Shown in pieces: positions 1-11,454 of a DNA stretch of 64,000 nucleotides (position 1 is the first letter of the stretch; each line of letters starts with the position of its first letter). Under the pieces are notes generated by a model. The model searched no databases. It was not told the DNA's origin and saw only the letters and a program-made list of their open reading frames with translations. Both the position numbers and the translations under genes were made by a program. Source of the DNA: Symbiodinium natans (taxonomy: Eukaryota; Sar; Dinophyceae; Suessiales; Symbiodiniaceae); NCBI GenBank assembly GCA_905221605.1, contig CAJNDS010002261.1, positions 1-64,000 on the forward strand, written 5' to 3'.

Positions 1-27
1 CCCCCCCCCCCCCCCCTGCCCCCCCCA
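1..27. repeat. C-rich tract at window edge
   Basis: Sixteen C, a short interruption, then more C. Similar C tracts recur at 2.7 kb and 3.76 kb around the mitochondrial-derived DNA. It could be real or a consensus artefact at a homopolymer. Confidence 0.8.
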
Positions 28-581
28 ACTCCTGTTAGAACGACATCGCGTGCCGCGCCCGGGGTTCAAAATTTCAGGCTAGGGTATGAAGGGAAGAATA
101 TCAGGATGTGCGCTATCCAAGTATTGGAGGTTGAGGCTTGCTCAGGTATAGCGTTTAGGAGTGAGGTTTTGAAGGCTTACCTCTCATTGCCACGTTAAAA
201 AACTCTTCCGCCCGATCCCACACTAACGCAAGGGGCTGTGTCCCCTTTTCTTTCACGGGTTGCAACAGCTACCCCAAAGGGACCATAGTTTTAAGCATCT
301 GACCCGGCATCTGACCCGGCATGCGCCATCGAGGTCAACAGGCATTTTGTGTTTTTGGGATTGTTTGGGGTGTTTGGTGCCACTCCCTGGGAGCTTGTTC
401 ATGGGGCTCGCTCGGGCTCTGGGAAGTGGAAGTCGGGCATGGGTTTGCCAAAACTTGCTGCAACCAAGACACGTTCAGTGTACGTGGGGTCCCAGCAAAT
501 GAGCATGGTCGTCGAATTCTTCACCTCTGCTCAAGACAGAATTGGTCGGCTTCACCAAGCCTGCCCTAAACCCTAGGTTCG

Positions 582-762
582 GTTCGGGCATTCCTGATGA
601 AAAAGTGCCACTGAACAAGCCGGTCGCAGTAGCACCCACATTCACTGCCCCTTCGGCCATGAGCTGCGGGTCGTTTTGCTGGATGCAGATCTTGTCCAAG
701 AACACACTCCTCAGGATTCGAATCTTGACCTTGTTGAAACCGAGGGTCGAGTGATTGAGGGC
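582..762 (-). CDS. Candidate internal exon, unknown protein
   Basis: On the minus strand an AG|G acceptor at about 763 opens a frame reading ALNHSTLGFNKVKIRILR, then FLDKICIQQNDPQLMAEGAV, then NVGATATGLFSGTFSSGMP. Codon use and amino-acid balance look like real coding sequence. The frame stays open to 475, but the part below 582 includes a CCTAGGGTTTAGGG-type motif and is probably intron. No domain is recognised and no start codon is present, so this would be an internal exon. Confidence 0.35.
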
Positions 763-1344
763 CTGCTCGGCTGCAATGGTTTAGCCAGTCATTCGACTTG
801 GCCTGCATTTCAGGTCGCGTGGTTCATCCCTATGCCTCAGACACTAAGAAGCCTCTTCACCATTAAAATCTTAAGCCGTGAAACTGCATCCCTGAACCTG
901 TCCAACCCGAAGCCGGTGTGGGGTTGCATTTAGGTTGCGGAAGGGCCTGGAATGGTTTGGGGCCTATTAGGGATGGGCGACTGCCTGCTCCCTTCCTTCT
1001 TTGCCCGGTAAAAGCATTCGACCCTTCTCAACTCAGCGCCATACCCCGTCACGGGCCAAAATTCCCAACCCCCCTCCTTCGGCCCCCCCGGGTGCCCAGG
1101 ACTCCTGGACGGCCGCCACATCAGCAGGACGAGGCCGGAGGACAACAAGCCAGGCAGGAACACCCACGAATGGGTTGCGAATCCCATCCAGACCTGCACT
1201 TTAGTCTTGTGGATGTTTGTGGTGGCCTCCTGCGGATCCAGAATTTACAGTGGGCCGGGGTTGAGAAGCTGGACAAGCAAAAAACCCCAAACATCAAGTC
1301 ATGAGCTCTGTGCAAGATGCCTCGTCGGAAAAAGGGGCTATACC
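763..1344. other. Non-coding stretch before the cox1 pseudogene
   Basis: Nothing firm is visible. Open frames on both strands between about 918 and 1304 are Pro/Arg-rich or compositionally mixed and show no motif. The step from GC-rich DNA to AT-rich mitochondrial-type DNA falls near 1330. Confidence 0.4.
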
Positions 1345-2180
<836 letters not shown>

Positions 2181-2580
2181 AGCATTCACGCTTTCATTGT
2201 AATGCTTGCGAAAAAACATTCTCTTCGTAGTTGTAATAATAATATACCCGCGAGGCAAAGTAATACTAATATTCTCGCGGATTATGATTGTAAGCGCGGG
2301 AAAAGAAGAATATTATAATAACCCCGCGCACTGCGTTCATATGTTCACTACATTCGTTCACTCATAAATTCACTCACTCATTTGTTCACAGTATTCACTT
2401 CGTCTTGATAATAATATTTATAGGGCGGCCTTAAAGTATATTTTAATGAGGCCGCAGTATTAGTATTATAGTGCACGTCACTGCACGTCCTAATAGTAAT
2501 ATTATTAATGCGCTCTTTTACTTCGTTCGTGCTTTCATTACAACGAAGTGAGCGCAGTAATAATATCCGCCGAGGCCTCG
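2181..2580. other. Hairpin-rich mitochondrial-type intergenic DNA
   Basis: AT-rich sequence with short GC-rich inverted repeats: CCGCGAG...CTCGCGG (about 2250-2281), GCGCGGG...CCCGCGC (2296-2330), GCGGCCTT...AGGCCGC (2426-2457), and a long GCGCTC/ACTTCGTT stem (2511-2554). ATT-rich loops and TTCACT/TTCGTT words recur. This matches the known style of dinoflagellate mtDNA spacers and directly follows the cox1 fragment. Confidence 0.6.
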
Positions 2581-2706
2581 GGCCGAAGGTGTATGGGTTG
2601 TCAGACCCCTTTTTTTGCTTGAAATGGGTACCCCCCTAGGAGAGGAGGGTCCGCAAGCGGATGTCTCGCAGAGGCAGTTGCAGCCCATCCCAGCAGGGCG
2701 CCCCCC

Positions 2707-2890
2707 ACACCCCCCCACCCAACCCCCCCCCCCCCCCCCAACCCCCCCCCCTCCCCCCCCCCCCCCCGCCCCCCCCCCCACCACCCCCCCCCCCACCCAA
2801 CAACCCCCACCCCCCCCCCCCCCTCCCCGCGCCCCCCCCCCCCCCTCGCCCCTCCCCCCCCTCCCTCCCCTCCCCCACACCCCCCGCTCC
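2707..2890. repeat. Degenerate poly-C tract
   Basis: About 180 bases almost entirely C with scattered A, T and G. It produces spurious poly-Pro and poly-Gly open frames on both strands. It separates the two mitochondrial-type segments. Confidence 0.9.
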
Positions 2891-3110
2891 CCCCATCCCT
2901 CTGCGCCAGAGTCGCCTAAACCTTAAGGCCTGGCTCCACCCTACTATCACTCCAAATAGCCGAAACCCTAAACCCAAAAACCCGCAAACCCCCCAAAGCG
3001 TGAACCTTAAGCCCTAACTAACCCTCACCCCAAACAACCCCACACCATAAACCAGACACCCAACCCTCAACCCTCAACCCTCAACCCAACCCTTATTGCT
3101 TGGGGTCCAG
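2891..3110. repeat. Telomere-like decayed CCCTAAA sequence
   Basis: Repeated AACCCTAAACCC-like and CAACCCT words, loosely periodic. This is nuclear-type spacer lying between two mitochondrial-type pieces. Confidence 0.6.
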
Positions 3111-3179
3111 CGACTTGGGCGCTGCGGAATCACCATGCTCACGCGGATGCGCTGGGCCGGGCCGAGGCGGGTCGCGTAG

Positions 3180-3480
3180 CGTTAAAATTAATAGCACGTG
3201 TGCGCTCATTACATTCACGCCTTTTGTTCTATATTACGGGCACGCCATATAAAATATCTTCGTGGGGCGTGCATTTCACTCACTTGTTTCGTTCGCACGC
3301 TCATTACGTTCACTCGCTACTTTCGTTCTCTAATTCACTTACTCTCTTCACTATATATTATAACGAGGGCGCAATAATGAGAATAAAGACGCGCCCATGT
3401 TGTTCGTTTCGTTCGTTCATTTCCTGCGTTTCACGCGTGAACTTGTAAATGCAGTAAATTCGCTCTCTACACGCCGGAGG
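3180..3480. other. Second mitochondrial-type hairpin segment
   Basis: Same character as 2181-2580: GCACGCC...GGCGTGC stem (3240-3273), GGGCGC...GCGCCC stem (3366-3397), the palindrome TTCACGCGTGAA (about 3430-3441), and repeated TTCACTC/TTCGTTC words. No coding piece was recognised. Fragmented mitochondrial rRNA pieces could lie here, but I cannot identify any by eye. Confidence 0.5.
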
Positions 3481-3535
3481 CCTGAGGCGTTTAGATCCAA
3501 GTTTAGGGAACCACTACCCTGCCCCCCTGCTGCTG

Positions 3536-3720
3536 CTTTTCTGCTGCCGCCTGCTGGCCCCCTGCTGCCCCTGCTGCCCTGCCCCTCTGCTGCCCGCCTG
3601 CTGCCCCCCTGCTGCCCCCCTGCTGCCCCCCTGCTGCCCCCCTGCTGCCCCCCTGCCCGCTGTCCTGCTGCCCTTGATTGCTGGGCTGGGCTGGGCTGGC
3701 TGGCTGGGCTGGGCTGGCAA
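3536..3720. repeat. CTGCCCCC minisatellite followed by GGGCTGGCTG block
   Basis: Tandem CTGC(C)n units from about 3536 to 3670, then GGGCTGGGCTGGCTGGCTGGGC to 3720. The two blocks are roughly complementary in composition and could pair. All long frames here are repeat shadows. Confidence 0.85.
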
Positions 3721-3762
3721 CCAACACCGCTTGAGGCCACCCCCACACCCCCTTCCCCCCCT

Positions 3763-3763
<1 letters not shown>

Positions 3764-3832
<69 letters not shown>
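3764..3832. repeat. Homopolymer of 69 C
   Basis: Uninterrupted C from 3764 to 3832, preceded by short C/T runs and followed by CGCGCGCGC. Exceptionally long for a C homopolymer. The true length in the genome is uncertain. Confidence 0.95.
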
Positions 3833-3833
<1 letters not shown>

Positions 3834-3868
3834 CGCGCGCTTGTTGCGCGACGGGCACCTACCCCTAG

Positions 3869-4183
3869 CTGTCGTTTCGGTGCCCTTGCAAAGGCGGCCT
3901 CGCGTTAGCGATAAAATTATCTGAGTGTGGAATCGACATTACCCTGGAGAATGCTATCAATTCTCAACTGCCGATTCAGAGACGAGGAACCAACAGTACC
4001 GATGTGGCAACTGCTACTAGGCTGCCACACACCGCGGCGGGCGCAGCATTGCACATCACGAAGAGCAAGGCGATCTTGTGCCACACATTGCCATGCCTGG
4101 GAATATGGCAATACATAGAAAGGCTGGGGACTAGCGATTCGCTGCAGACTCTTGGTGCGGCGCTTTGTCCCTTTGCCAAATAG
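3869..4183 (+). CDS. Weak candidate exon without ATG
   Basis: After a CTAG acceptor-like site a frame stays open for 104 codons to TAG at 4181-4183. It contains AIKLSECGIDITLENAINSQ near its start, which looks coding. Composition becomes less convincing after about 60 codons. No domain is recognised. An antisense frame over 3917-4111 is also open, so chance cannot be excluded. Confidence 0.22.
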   Translation: MSFRCPCKGGLALAIKLSECGIDITLENAINSQLPIQRRGTNSTDVATATRLPHTAAGAALHITKSKAILCHTLPCLGIWQYIERLGTSDSLQTLGAALCPFAK

Positions 4184-4773
4184 GCTGCTACCAGTTTTCG
4201 AAGCTCAGAGCGCAGCGTTGCCGTGCGGAACTCAAAACCACAAACGCTGAAACCTGATGCGGCTTAGGGTTTGCTAGTTTTGGGGTCCGCCGCCCCGGGG
4301 GCGGCGTATTGGACCGGAGCCTTTTTTGGGCACGCCCGTGGAGGAAACTCCCTTCTTTTTGTGTTGGTGCAGCACCCCAAAACGCATGGAAAATGAACCG
4401 TTTTCAGTGTCGCTTTAATTCGTTGTTCACGCTGTCCGCTATCCTCAGGGGCCGGGCCTTGGAGCCGACCCTTCTGGCATCCAGGAGCCCCCGGCGCCCA
4501 TCAGCAGCAGGCGGGAGGGAGAGGTTACGAGGCTAGCAGTAAACGGCCCCGAAACTCCCACACTGGCGGGCGCGCAGGCGCGCGCGAGCGCCCGCGCTCG
4601 AGCCGCATCAGCACTTCTTGAAACGCTCAAAGGGACCTCCACTGCGCATCATACGGTGTTGTGTCGTGTTGTCATTTGTCCTTTCCTTGTCTTCCTCAAA
4701 CAATGTACGAGACACGATGCGCAACTGATGTGTTCAACACAGCCCTTGGCGTTCATGCTTCGCATTACCATGT

Positions 4774-4775
4774 GG

Positions 4776-4861
<86 letters not shown>

Positions 4862-4924
4862 TGTTGTTGTTGTTGTTGTTGTTGTTTTGTTGTTGTTGTT
4901 TTGTTGTTGTTGTTTTGTTGTTGG

Positions 4925-5001
<77 letters not shown>

Positions 5002-6977
5002 GGTTGTTGTTGTTGTTGTTTGTTGTTGTGTTGTTGGTTGTTGTTGGTTGTTGTTGGTTGTTGTTGGTTGTTGTTGGTTGTTGTTGGTTGTTGTTGGTTG
5101 TTGTTGGTTGTTGTTGGTTGTTGTTGGTTGTTGTTGTTGTTTTGGTGTGTTGGTTGTGTGTTGGGGGTGGTTGTGTGGTTGTTTTGGTTGTGTTGTTGTT
5201 GTTGGTTGTTGTTGGTTGTGTTGGTTGTGGTGGTTTGTTGTTGGTGTTGTGTTGGTTGGTTGTGTGTTGGTGGTTGTTGTGTGGGTTGGTTGTTGTGGTG
5301 GTTGGGTTGTGTGGTTGGTTGTTGTGTGGTTGGTTGTTTGGTGGTTGGTTGTTGGTTGGTTGGTGTGTGTGTGGTGGTTGTGTTGTTGTGTTGGTTTGTT
5401 GTTGGTTTGTTTTGTTGTTGTTGTTTGTTGTTGTTGGTTGTTGTTTGTTGTTGTTTGTTTTTTTTTTTTTTTTTTGGTGTTTGTTTTGTTTGTTTTGTTT
5501 GTTTTGTTTGTTTTGTGTGTTTTGTTGTTTTGTTTGTTGTGTTTGTTTTGTTTGTTTTGTTTGTTTGTTTGATTGTTGGTTGTGTTGTGTTTGTTGTTAT
5601 GTTTTGTTTTGTTGTGTTTTGTTTTGTTTGTTGTGTTTGCTTGTTTTTGTTTGGTTTGTTTTGTTTTCTTCGTTTTGTTTGTTTGTTTGTTTGTTGTGTT
5701 TGGTTTTGTTTTGTTCGTTTTGTTTGTTTGTTTGTTTGGTTGTTTGTGTGTTTGTTTGTTTGTTTGTTTGTTTGCTTGTTGTTGTTGTGTTGTTGTGTTG
5801 TTGTGTTGTTGTGTTGTTGTGTTGTTGTGTTGTTGTGTTGTTGTGTTGTTGTGTTGTTGTGTTGTTGTGTTGTTGTGTTGTTGTGTTGTTGTGTTGTTGT
5901 GTTGTTGTGTTGTTGTGTTGTTGGGTTGTTGTGTTGTTGTGTTGTTGTGTTGTTGTGTTGTTGTGTTGTTGTGTTGTTGTGTTGTTGTGTTGTTGTGTTG
6001 TTGTGTTGTTGTGTTGTTGTGTTGTTGTGTTGTTGTGTTGTTGTGTTGTTGTGTTGTTGTGTTGTTGTGTTGTTGTGTTGTTGTGGTGTTGTGTTGTTGT
6101 GTTGTTGTGTTGTTGTGTTGTTGTGTTGTTGTGTTGTTGTGTTGTTGTGTTGTTGTGTTGTTGTGTTGTTGTTTTGTTGTTTTGTTGTTTTGTTGTTTTG
6201 TTGTTTTGTTGTTTTGTTTTTTGTTTTTGTTTTTTGTTTTGTTGTGTTGTTGTGTGTTTGTGTGTTGTGGTTTGTTGGTGTTTGTTGTTGTTGTTGTTGT
6301 TTGTGTTGTTTGTTGTTGTTGTTTGGTTTGTGTTTGTTGTTGTTTGTTGTTGTTGTTTGTTGTTGTTTGTTGTTGTTTGTTGTTGTTTGTTGTTGTTTGT
6401 TGTTGTTTGTTGTTGTTGTTTGTTGTTGTTTGTTGTTGTTTGTTGTTGTTTGTTGTTGTTTGTTGTTGTTTGTTGTTGTTTGTTGTTGTTTGTTGTTGTT
6501 TGTTGTTGTTTGTTGGTGTTTGTTGTTGTTTGTTGTTGTTTGTTGTTGTTTGTTGTTGTTTGTTGTTGTTTGTTGTTGTTTGTTGTTGTTTGTTGTTGTT
6601 TGTTGTTGTTTGTTGTTGTTTGTTGTTGTTTGTTGTTGTTTGTTGTTGTTTGTTGTTGTTGTTGGTTGTTGTTGTTTGTTGTTGTTGTTGGTTGTTGTTG
6701 TTTGTTGTTGTTTGTTGTTGTTGGTTGTTGTTGTTTGTTGTTGTTTGTTGTTGTTTGTTGTTGTTTGTTGTTGTTTGTTGTTGGTTGTTGTTGGTTGTTG
6801 TTGTTTGTTGTTGTTGTTTGTTGTTGTGTGTTGTTGTTTGTTGTTGTTTGTTGTTGTTTGTTGTTGTTTGTTGTTGTTTGTTGTTGTTTGTTGTTGTTTG
6901 TTGTTGTTTTTTGGTGTTTATTTGTTGTTATTTGTTGTTATTTGTTGCTATTTGTTGTATTTGTTGTTGTTGTTGCT
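4774..6977. repeat. 2.2-kb TTG-derived satellite with nested units
   Basis: The plus strand is almost purely T and G. Blocks in order: (TTG)n from 4774 to about 5032; a 10-base unit TTGTTGGTTG to about 5130; disordered TG sequence; a T17 run near 5459; TTTTGTTTG-type units to about 5770; an 8-base unit TTGTTGTG repeated about 48 times (5779-6170); then a 10-base unit TGTTGTTGTT repeated for about 550 bases (6345-6900), ending in TTATTTGTTG variants. The huge Cys/Val/Leu open frames across it are artefacts of the absence of A and C. Confidence 0.97.
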
Positions 6978-8100
6978 GCAGCACCCTGAATGCTAAACTA
7001 AACTAAGGGTTTGTCTGAGGACTTGTGCACTTGCACTTCGTTTGTGAACTATCTCGATGTCAATTTCAGGGGGGGGGAGCTCCTTTCGTGGAGGTACTCC
7101 TTTTCTCCGGGACGAGGGCCCAGAGAAAAGCTGAAAGGGGACCCAAAATCCCCATTTATGCCTATCCCTGCTGCCACGTGCCGTGATGTGTCACACCCTG
7201 CAGTCGGCATTGCACATGGCCCACTGCAGTGGTAGACATTCTCCATGTCTGCCACCAGGGACTGGACCCTATCCCCAACAACACAGTGGCTTGGATTCTG
7301 CCGTGCCTTGGTTTCTGCGCAGGATCCCAAGGCACCGACTGGCCAAATGATGCAATGGTGCTTTATGGCCTCGTCTCTCTTACCAATCCTCAACGTTGTA
7401 GGTTTCACCGGTGACCGTAGGTGTACGCCGAGTGGTCGTAAGCTGGATGCCAGGCGGCCAGCTTTCGGGTGGCCAGCCAGGTGTTGAGTGCCCTGATTTG
7501 CCCTTTAAAGGATGGAAGGAGAAGAGGCAGTCTCGGCTTCGCCTGCGGCCCAAAGAGCTGCACGATTCAACAAAATCGATTTACCATAGTTGCGGCTGCA
7601 TCGGGGTCCGGGGCCCTACTACCCAACTTTTTGTGATTTGGGTTCTTTCCTCTTTCTTTCTCGTTCGGAAATGGGCGGGGCCTCGTCCGCCTGAAGTCAT
7701 TCGGTCTCTTTGTTCCGGCCCGAGTGGGAACCAGGGAATTCGTTTAGGCCCACACACGAGGGTCTTAGGAAGGCACTGATCTCTTGCGTTCCTCGAAAGG
7801 GTCCAGGGGCGTTGCGTTCTCCGCACCCGTTGTGCTGAAAATGGTGCATTCTCCGCGCTTGTTGAGCTGTTGCCGTCACGAAGGCTGCTGCCTCCGTTTC
7901 TGCCTGGCGTGTTGATCTCAAGCGTTCCTTGCAAGGGTTCAAGTTTCAAGAGGGTGCTGTTGTTTTCACTATGGCCGTGGCTGTTTGGTTCCCCTGTTGT
8001 GTTGTTCTCCTACACTCCTTGCAAAGGTTCAGGAGGGTGTTTCATTCCCGCCGCTCCTATTGTGCGGTCAAGCCTCCTATCACATGATGCAGTAAATCGA
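6978..8100. other. Stretch without a supported gene
   Basis: Frames of 60-120 codons are open on both strands (for example 7049-7408 minus, 7411-7779 plus, 7870-8070 plus) but none has a domain, a clear splice site pair or a convincing composition. A run of eight G occurs near 7070. Confidence 0.4.
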
Positions 8101-8154
8101 CCTGCGTCCTCCCCGCTTCAGCGCGTATTTGTGTTCTTGTTTTTGTTCTCGTTC

Positions 8155-8317
8155 TTGTTCTTGCTCTTGCTCTTGCTCTTGCTCTTGCTCTTGCTCTTGC
8201 TCTTGCTCTTGCTCTTGCTCTTGCTCTTGCTCTTGCTCTTGCTCTTGCTCTTGCTCTTGCCGTTGTTGTTGCTGTTGTTGTTGTTGGTGGTGGTGGTGGT
8301 GGTGGCGGCGGTGGTGG
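8155..8317. repeat. (CTTGCT)n hexanucleotide array plus (GGT)n
   Basis: About 17 hexamer units (TTGCTC) to 8261, then GTT/GCT triplets and a GGT/GGC triplet run to about 8317. In other frames it would encode Glu-Gln, Ser-Cys or Arg-Ala runs. I see no sign that any is translated. Confidence 0.95.
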
Positions 8318-8334
8318 TGGTGCACTCCAGAAGT

Positions 8335-8445
8335 CGAGAATGACAGCAGTAACAAGAGCTCCACACAACCACCAAGGTACCAGGAGTGTGTCCAAAACTG
8401 GTCGATCTTGGTGGTCTGCTTGCTGTGGTGGTACCAATCCTGCAG
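8335..8445 (+). CDS. Weak candidate exon before a GT donor
   Basis: A frame contains RYQECVQNWSILVVCLLWWY and stops one codon after CTGCAG|GTAAGG, a good GT splice donor at 8446. The hydrophobic stretch could be a membrane segment. The upstream end merges into the triplet repeat, so the exon start is unclear. Confidence 0.2.
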
Positions 8446-9118
8446 GTAAGGCCCTTCGCGCAAAGCCAGGCCGACTCTGGATAAGACTCGGTGAGCCTTG
8501 GTTGTTTTGGAACCCAGCATCGCGGATGCTCGTGCATCGTGGAATCCAACACCTCTCTAAGACTCTAAGAACACATAACCCCTGAGGCCTCTGAAGGCAA
8601 TCCTGTTCTGAGACAAAACAACAAAAAACAACATCCCGACAGCCACAAGGGGGCTGAAGTCGATCGAAGCATCTCGGGGCGAGTCAAGGTGAAGTTTGAG
8701 ACAAGCTCCACAAGCCTCCCTGTCCGTCCTTGGGGCCGGCGGGGGGGGGGGGGAGAATCCATGCTACCTGGTTAGCTCCGGCTGGGAGGACACGCCAGTG
8801 TGTTTGGTTGTTTTTGTTTTGACAGACAAGTCGTGAAGCAACGCACGCCCTCAACCCTTGCCCTTTGAAAAGGCTGTTCCCCTTTCAATAAGGAAAGGAA
8901 TTTAAAAACAACTTAACCCAAGAGCACAATCACGGGACAACTCGCCCACGAAGATTCGTGGACACGCAAATGCTCACAATCAAAATTGGCGCGTTTGATA
9001 ACCCTAAGCCCTCAAGCCCTCAAGCCTTAGGCTTTAGGTTTGAGTTTCGGCTCCCAAGCAACCGAGTCATGAACAAGGAAGCCTTTTGTTCAATGCAGCT
9101 TATAAGCGAATGCAGACC

Positions 9119-9451
9119 TTAAAACAATAAGGTCGCAAGGACATTGCTTGGTGTCCTGGTAACCGAGAGTCTCTGGAGACGATGGACGACTTGGTCTGCA
9201 GCCGTCGGCTCTTTGGGCGCCTGGTCCCGGTTGCCAACGACCGAGGGGGCCACCTGAAAAGTCCGAAAGCCCCCAAAACGTGTGGCATGGGAGCCCTAAA
9301 ACCTTAGACTATAGACGCGACAGCACATGCTGAAATCCTAAATCCTAAACCTGACCCTAACCCCAGAGGTCCCCGCCTGTAACTTGAAACGCTCTTCAGG
9401 AATAGGCGCATCCACATCTTCCATGAGGCTCCCCCCGCCCGCGAAGGCGCG
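9119..9451 (-). CDS. Last two exons of an unknown gene
   Basis: Two minus-strand exons fit together in phase. Exon A (9451-9362) follows a TAG acceptor and reads through GGGSLMEDVDAPIPEERFKL to TSG. The intron (9361-9254, 108 bases) runs from GT to CAG. Exon B (9253-9119) reads VAPSVVGNRDQAPKEPTAAD then QVVHRLQRLSV and ends in a TAA stop. Both exons are phase 0 at the junction, the acceptor is CAG|G, and the hydrophilic tail looks natural. No domain is recognised. Upstream exons may lie above 9.5 kb, where frames on both strands are open (9545-10028). Confidence 0.5.
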
Positions 9452-9578
9452 CTATCCCAAATCTTTAAAGGCCCGCCTCTGCCGGACATGGGTCATGTTG
9501 AATAGGGTGCAGAAGGTCGAGCTTTCCGTGCATTCGGGTAAAGTTCAGGGTTCACGATTAGGACTTTGATGATTTGAT

Positions 9579-10330
9579 ATGATTTCGGCAAGATCGACCG
9601 CAATTACGCAATCAGACCGGCTTGAGCGCATGGCGAACGTTGCAGTGGCAATCTGGGTCGTGTTGCACTTCTTGCTGCGGTTTGCACTGGACTTCTTTTC
9701 TCCGACATTCACTGAAGGCGTGGCTGTGGTCGAAGCTTGCTTTGCGGAGGCTTTGCCGCTTTGCCTCTCTACGTAGCAAAGCACGGCTTTGTGCCGTTCC
9801 ACAGAGGTGTCTTTCGCAGAGGCTTGGGGCCGGGCTCGGCCTCCATGTTAAGGGCGATCGAAATTCCGCAGGACAACTGCAACTGTTATCACGTGTCAAA
9901 ACCACGCCATTCTGTCCAAACTTTGCAGACGGCGCCTCAATGAACTTGCACTTGTCAAGACTAAGAAAGAAACTGCTTGGATTCTTTGACCCAAGGGCAG
10001 CATCACGGCAAAACGCTGCGTGCGACATGATGCTTTTTGGTGCCCAAGGAGCAACTCTTCATGATAAGATCTGCACATGACACGTGGCAGGTCCTCCAGT
10101 GGGAGGTCTACACCTGGAGAATCCCCTGCTACGTGAGCCTGAACTATTGCCAACGTGATTCCCCTCACATGCCCTATGTTTATGGGATAAACAACCCAAA
10201 AGAGTCCATAACAGTGCATTCGAATCTAGATAGACCTCCACATTTAATATTTGGCCTGGGCTATCCCCAGCTACATTCCAAAATCATGAATCAGAGATGT
10301 AGACATGTTGCAGGTTCCCACCGTGAGTGA
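9579..10330. other. Ambiguous coding-like stretch
   Basis: Plus frames 9579-9776 (with a hydrophobic NVAVAIWVVLHFLLRF segment) and 10037-10330, and minus frame 9612-10028, all look coding and overlap each other, so at most some are real. I could not choose between strands. Confidence 0.25.
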
Positions 10331-10481
10331 GTCGAGTGAGGTCATTATCAAATCCACAGTGTATCCGTCCCACTGCTCACCATACCCAGTAGCTCATGAT
10401 GCTCCGCTGTGCACTGAGGTCAGGACAGCTGGACAGCCACCACATCATGCGGCGCTAAGATCTCCTGCACTACGGAGTGGC

Positions 10482-10891
10482 TCATCTTGCCATTCCTGCA
10501 ATCATGTCAGATAAGGGTCCACCCCCCCAGGTATAACTAGATACAGAATCAAACCGCTGTTGGGCTCGACGACAATTGGTATAGCCAACTCCGACTTCTG
10601 AGGGCGGCACGAACCCAGAAACAAACTCGAGTTTCATGCGGCGAAAGAGATCTGGCACTTCACCTGCCGGCGCCACTTTCCTAATCTGAAAACCGTCCAA
10701 GAAACATCATTGAATAACTTCCTCTTAAACGCCACATGGGTAGTAAATGGTGGCAGATGTGTCATGTCCAAAGGTCATACTCATATCTTGTTTCCATGGT
10801 ACAATGGTACAAGAATGAAGCGCTCGGAAGAGCCTGGAGGCTGCGAAACGCCGCCACAAAAACATCGAAGACTTTGCCCACAACCCTGTTC
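10482..10891 (-). CDS. Two candidate exons, unknown protein
   Basis: A minus-strand piece at 10891-10762 reads VVGKVFDVFVAAFRSLQAL followed by YHCTMETRYEYDLW, then a stop. A second piece begins after TTTTCAG at 10685 and reads IRKVAPAGEVPDLFRRMKLE, FVSGFVPPSEVGVGY and so on to a TGA at 10482. Both look coding; the donor between them was not placed. A plus-strand frame over 10710-10904 is also open, which lowers confidence. Confidence 0.33.
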
Positions 10892-11390
10892 TTTACGGGT
10901 TTAGGGTTCAGGGCTCACGATTTAGGGGTTTAAGGCTGAGGGTTCAGGATTTAAGGGCTTAGGGTTCAGGCTTCAGCAGGGTTTAGGGGCTTGGGGTTTA
11001 GGGTTCAGGCTTAGGGGTTTTAGGGAATGGAACATGTTGGGCTGGATAGTGCCTGCCAAGAAGACTGACATATCGTTGTCGATGAGGTCGTTGCTCTGCT
11101 TATCTTCTGGAACCTGGGCGGCCCAACGCCCTAGCCAGAACATCCTGAACCCTGAACTCCAAGCCCGAGACCCTAAGTTCTGAACCCCTAAACCAGAAAC
11201 CCAAAGCCTAAACCCTAAGCCCTGAACCCTAAACTCTAAGCCCTGACTCGAAATCTTAAGCCTTGAACCCAAAACCCCAAGCCTTGAACCGGATTTAAGC
11301 CAATTGGGCGCCCGGCATGAAGCGCCAATCAGTTTACTTCGAAATCGGTACTTCTTCACCCTCTTTCTTTCCTGGCAGCTCACTCACGTG
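10892..11390. repeat. Decayed telomere-like repeats
   Basis: GGGTTTAGGG-like units in plus orientation to about 11030, then CCCTAAACCC-like units from 11140 to 11290: two blocks in opposite orientation. No gene is seen. Confidence 0.6.
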
Positions 11391-11454
11391 TATTCTTTGT
11401 GATGGTGCGTCATGAAGACACTGCGGGACAAACGGGCTCTTTTGTTCAGCTGCC

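Noticed and set aside
2518-3017. Poly-Pro and poly-Gly proteins on both strands
   Set aside because: Shadows of the degenerate poly-C tract.
3417-3924. Pro/Ala-rich plus frame and Gly/Gln-rich minus frames
   Set aside because: Produced by the CTGCCCCC minisatellite and the 69-C run.
4656-7006. Open frames of up to 777 codons (Cys/Val/Leu-rich)
   Set aside because: They exist only because the TTG satellite has no A or C on the plus strand, so no stop can arise. All three frames are open.
8057-8552. Glu-Gln, Ser-Lys and Arg-Ala repeat proteins on the minus strand
   Set aside because: Hexamer array read in three frames; flanks give no support for any one frame.
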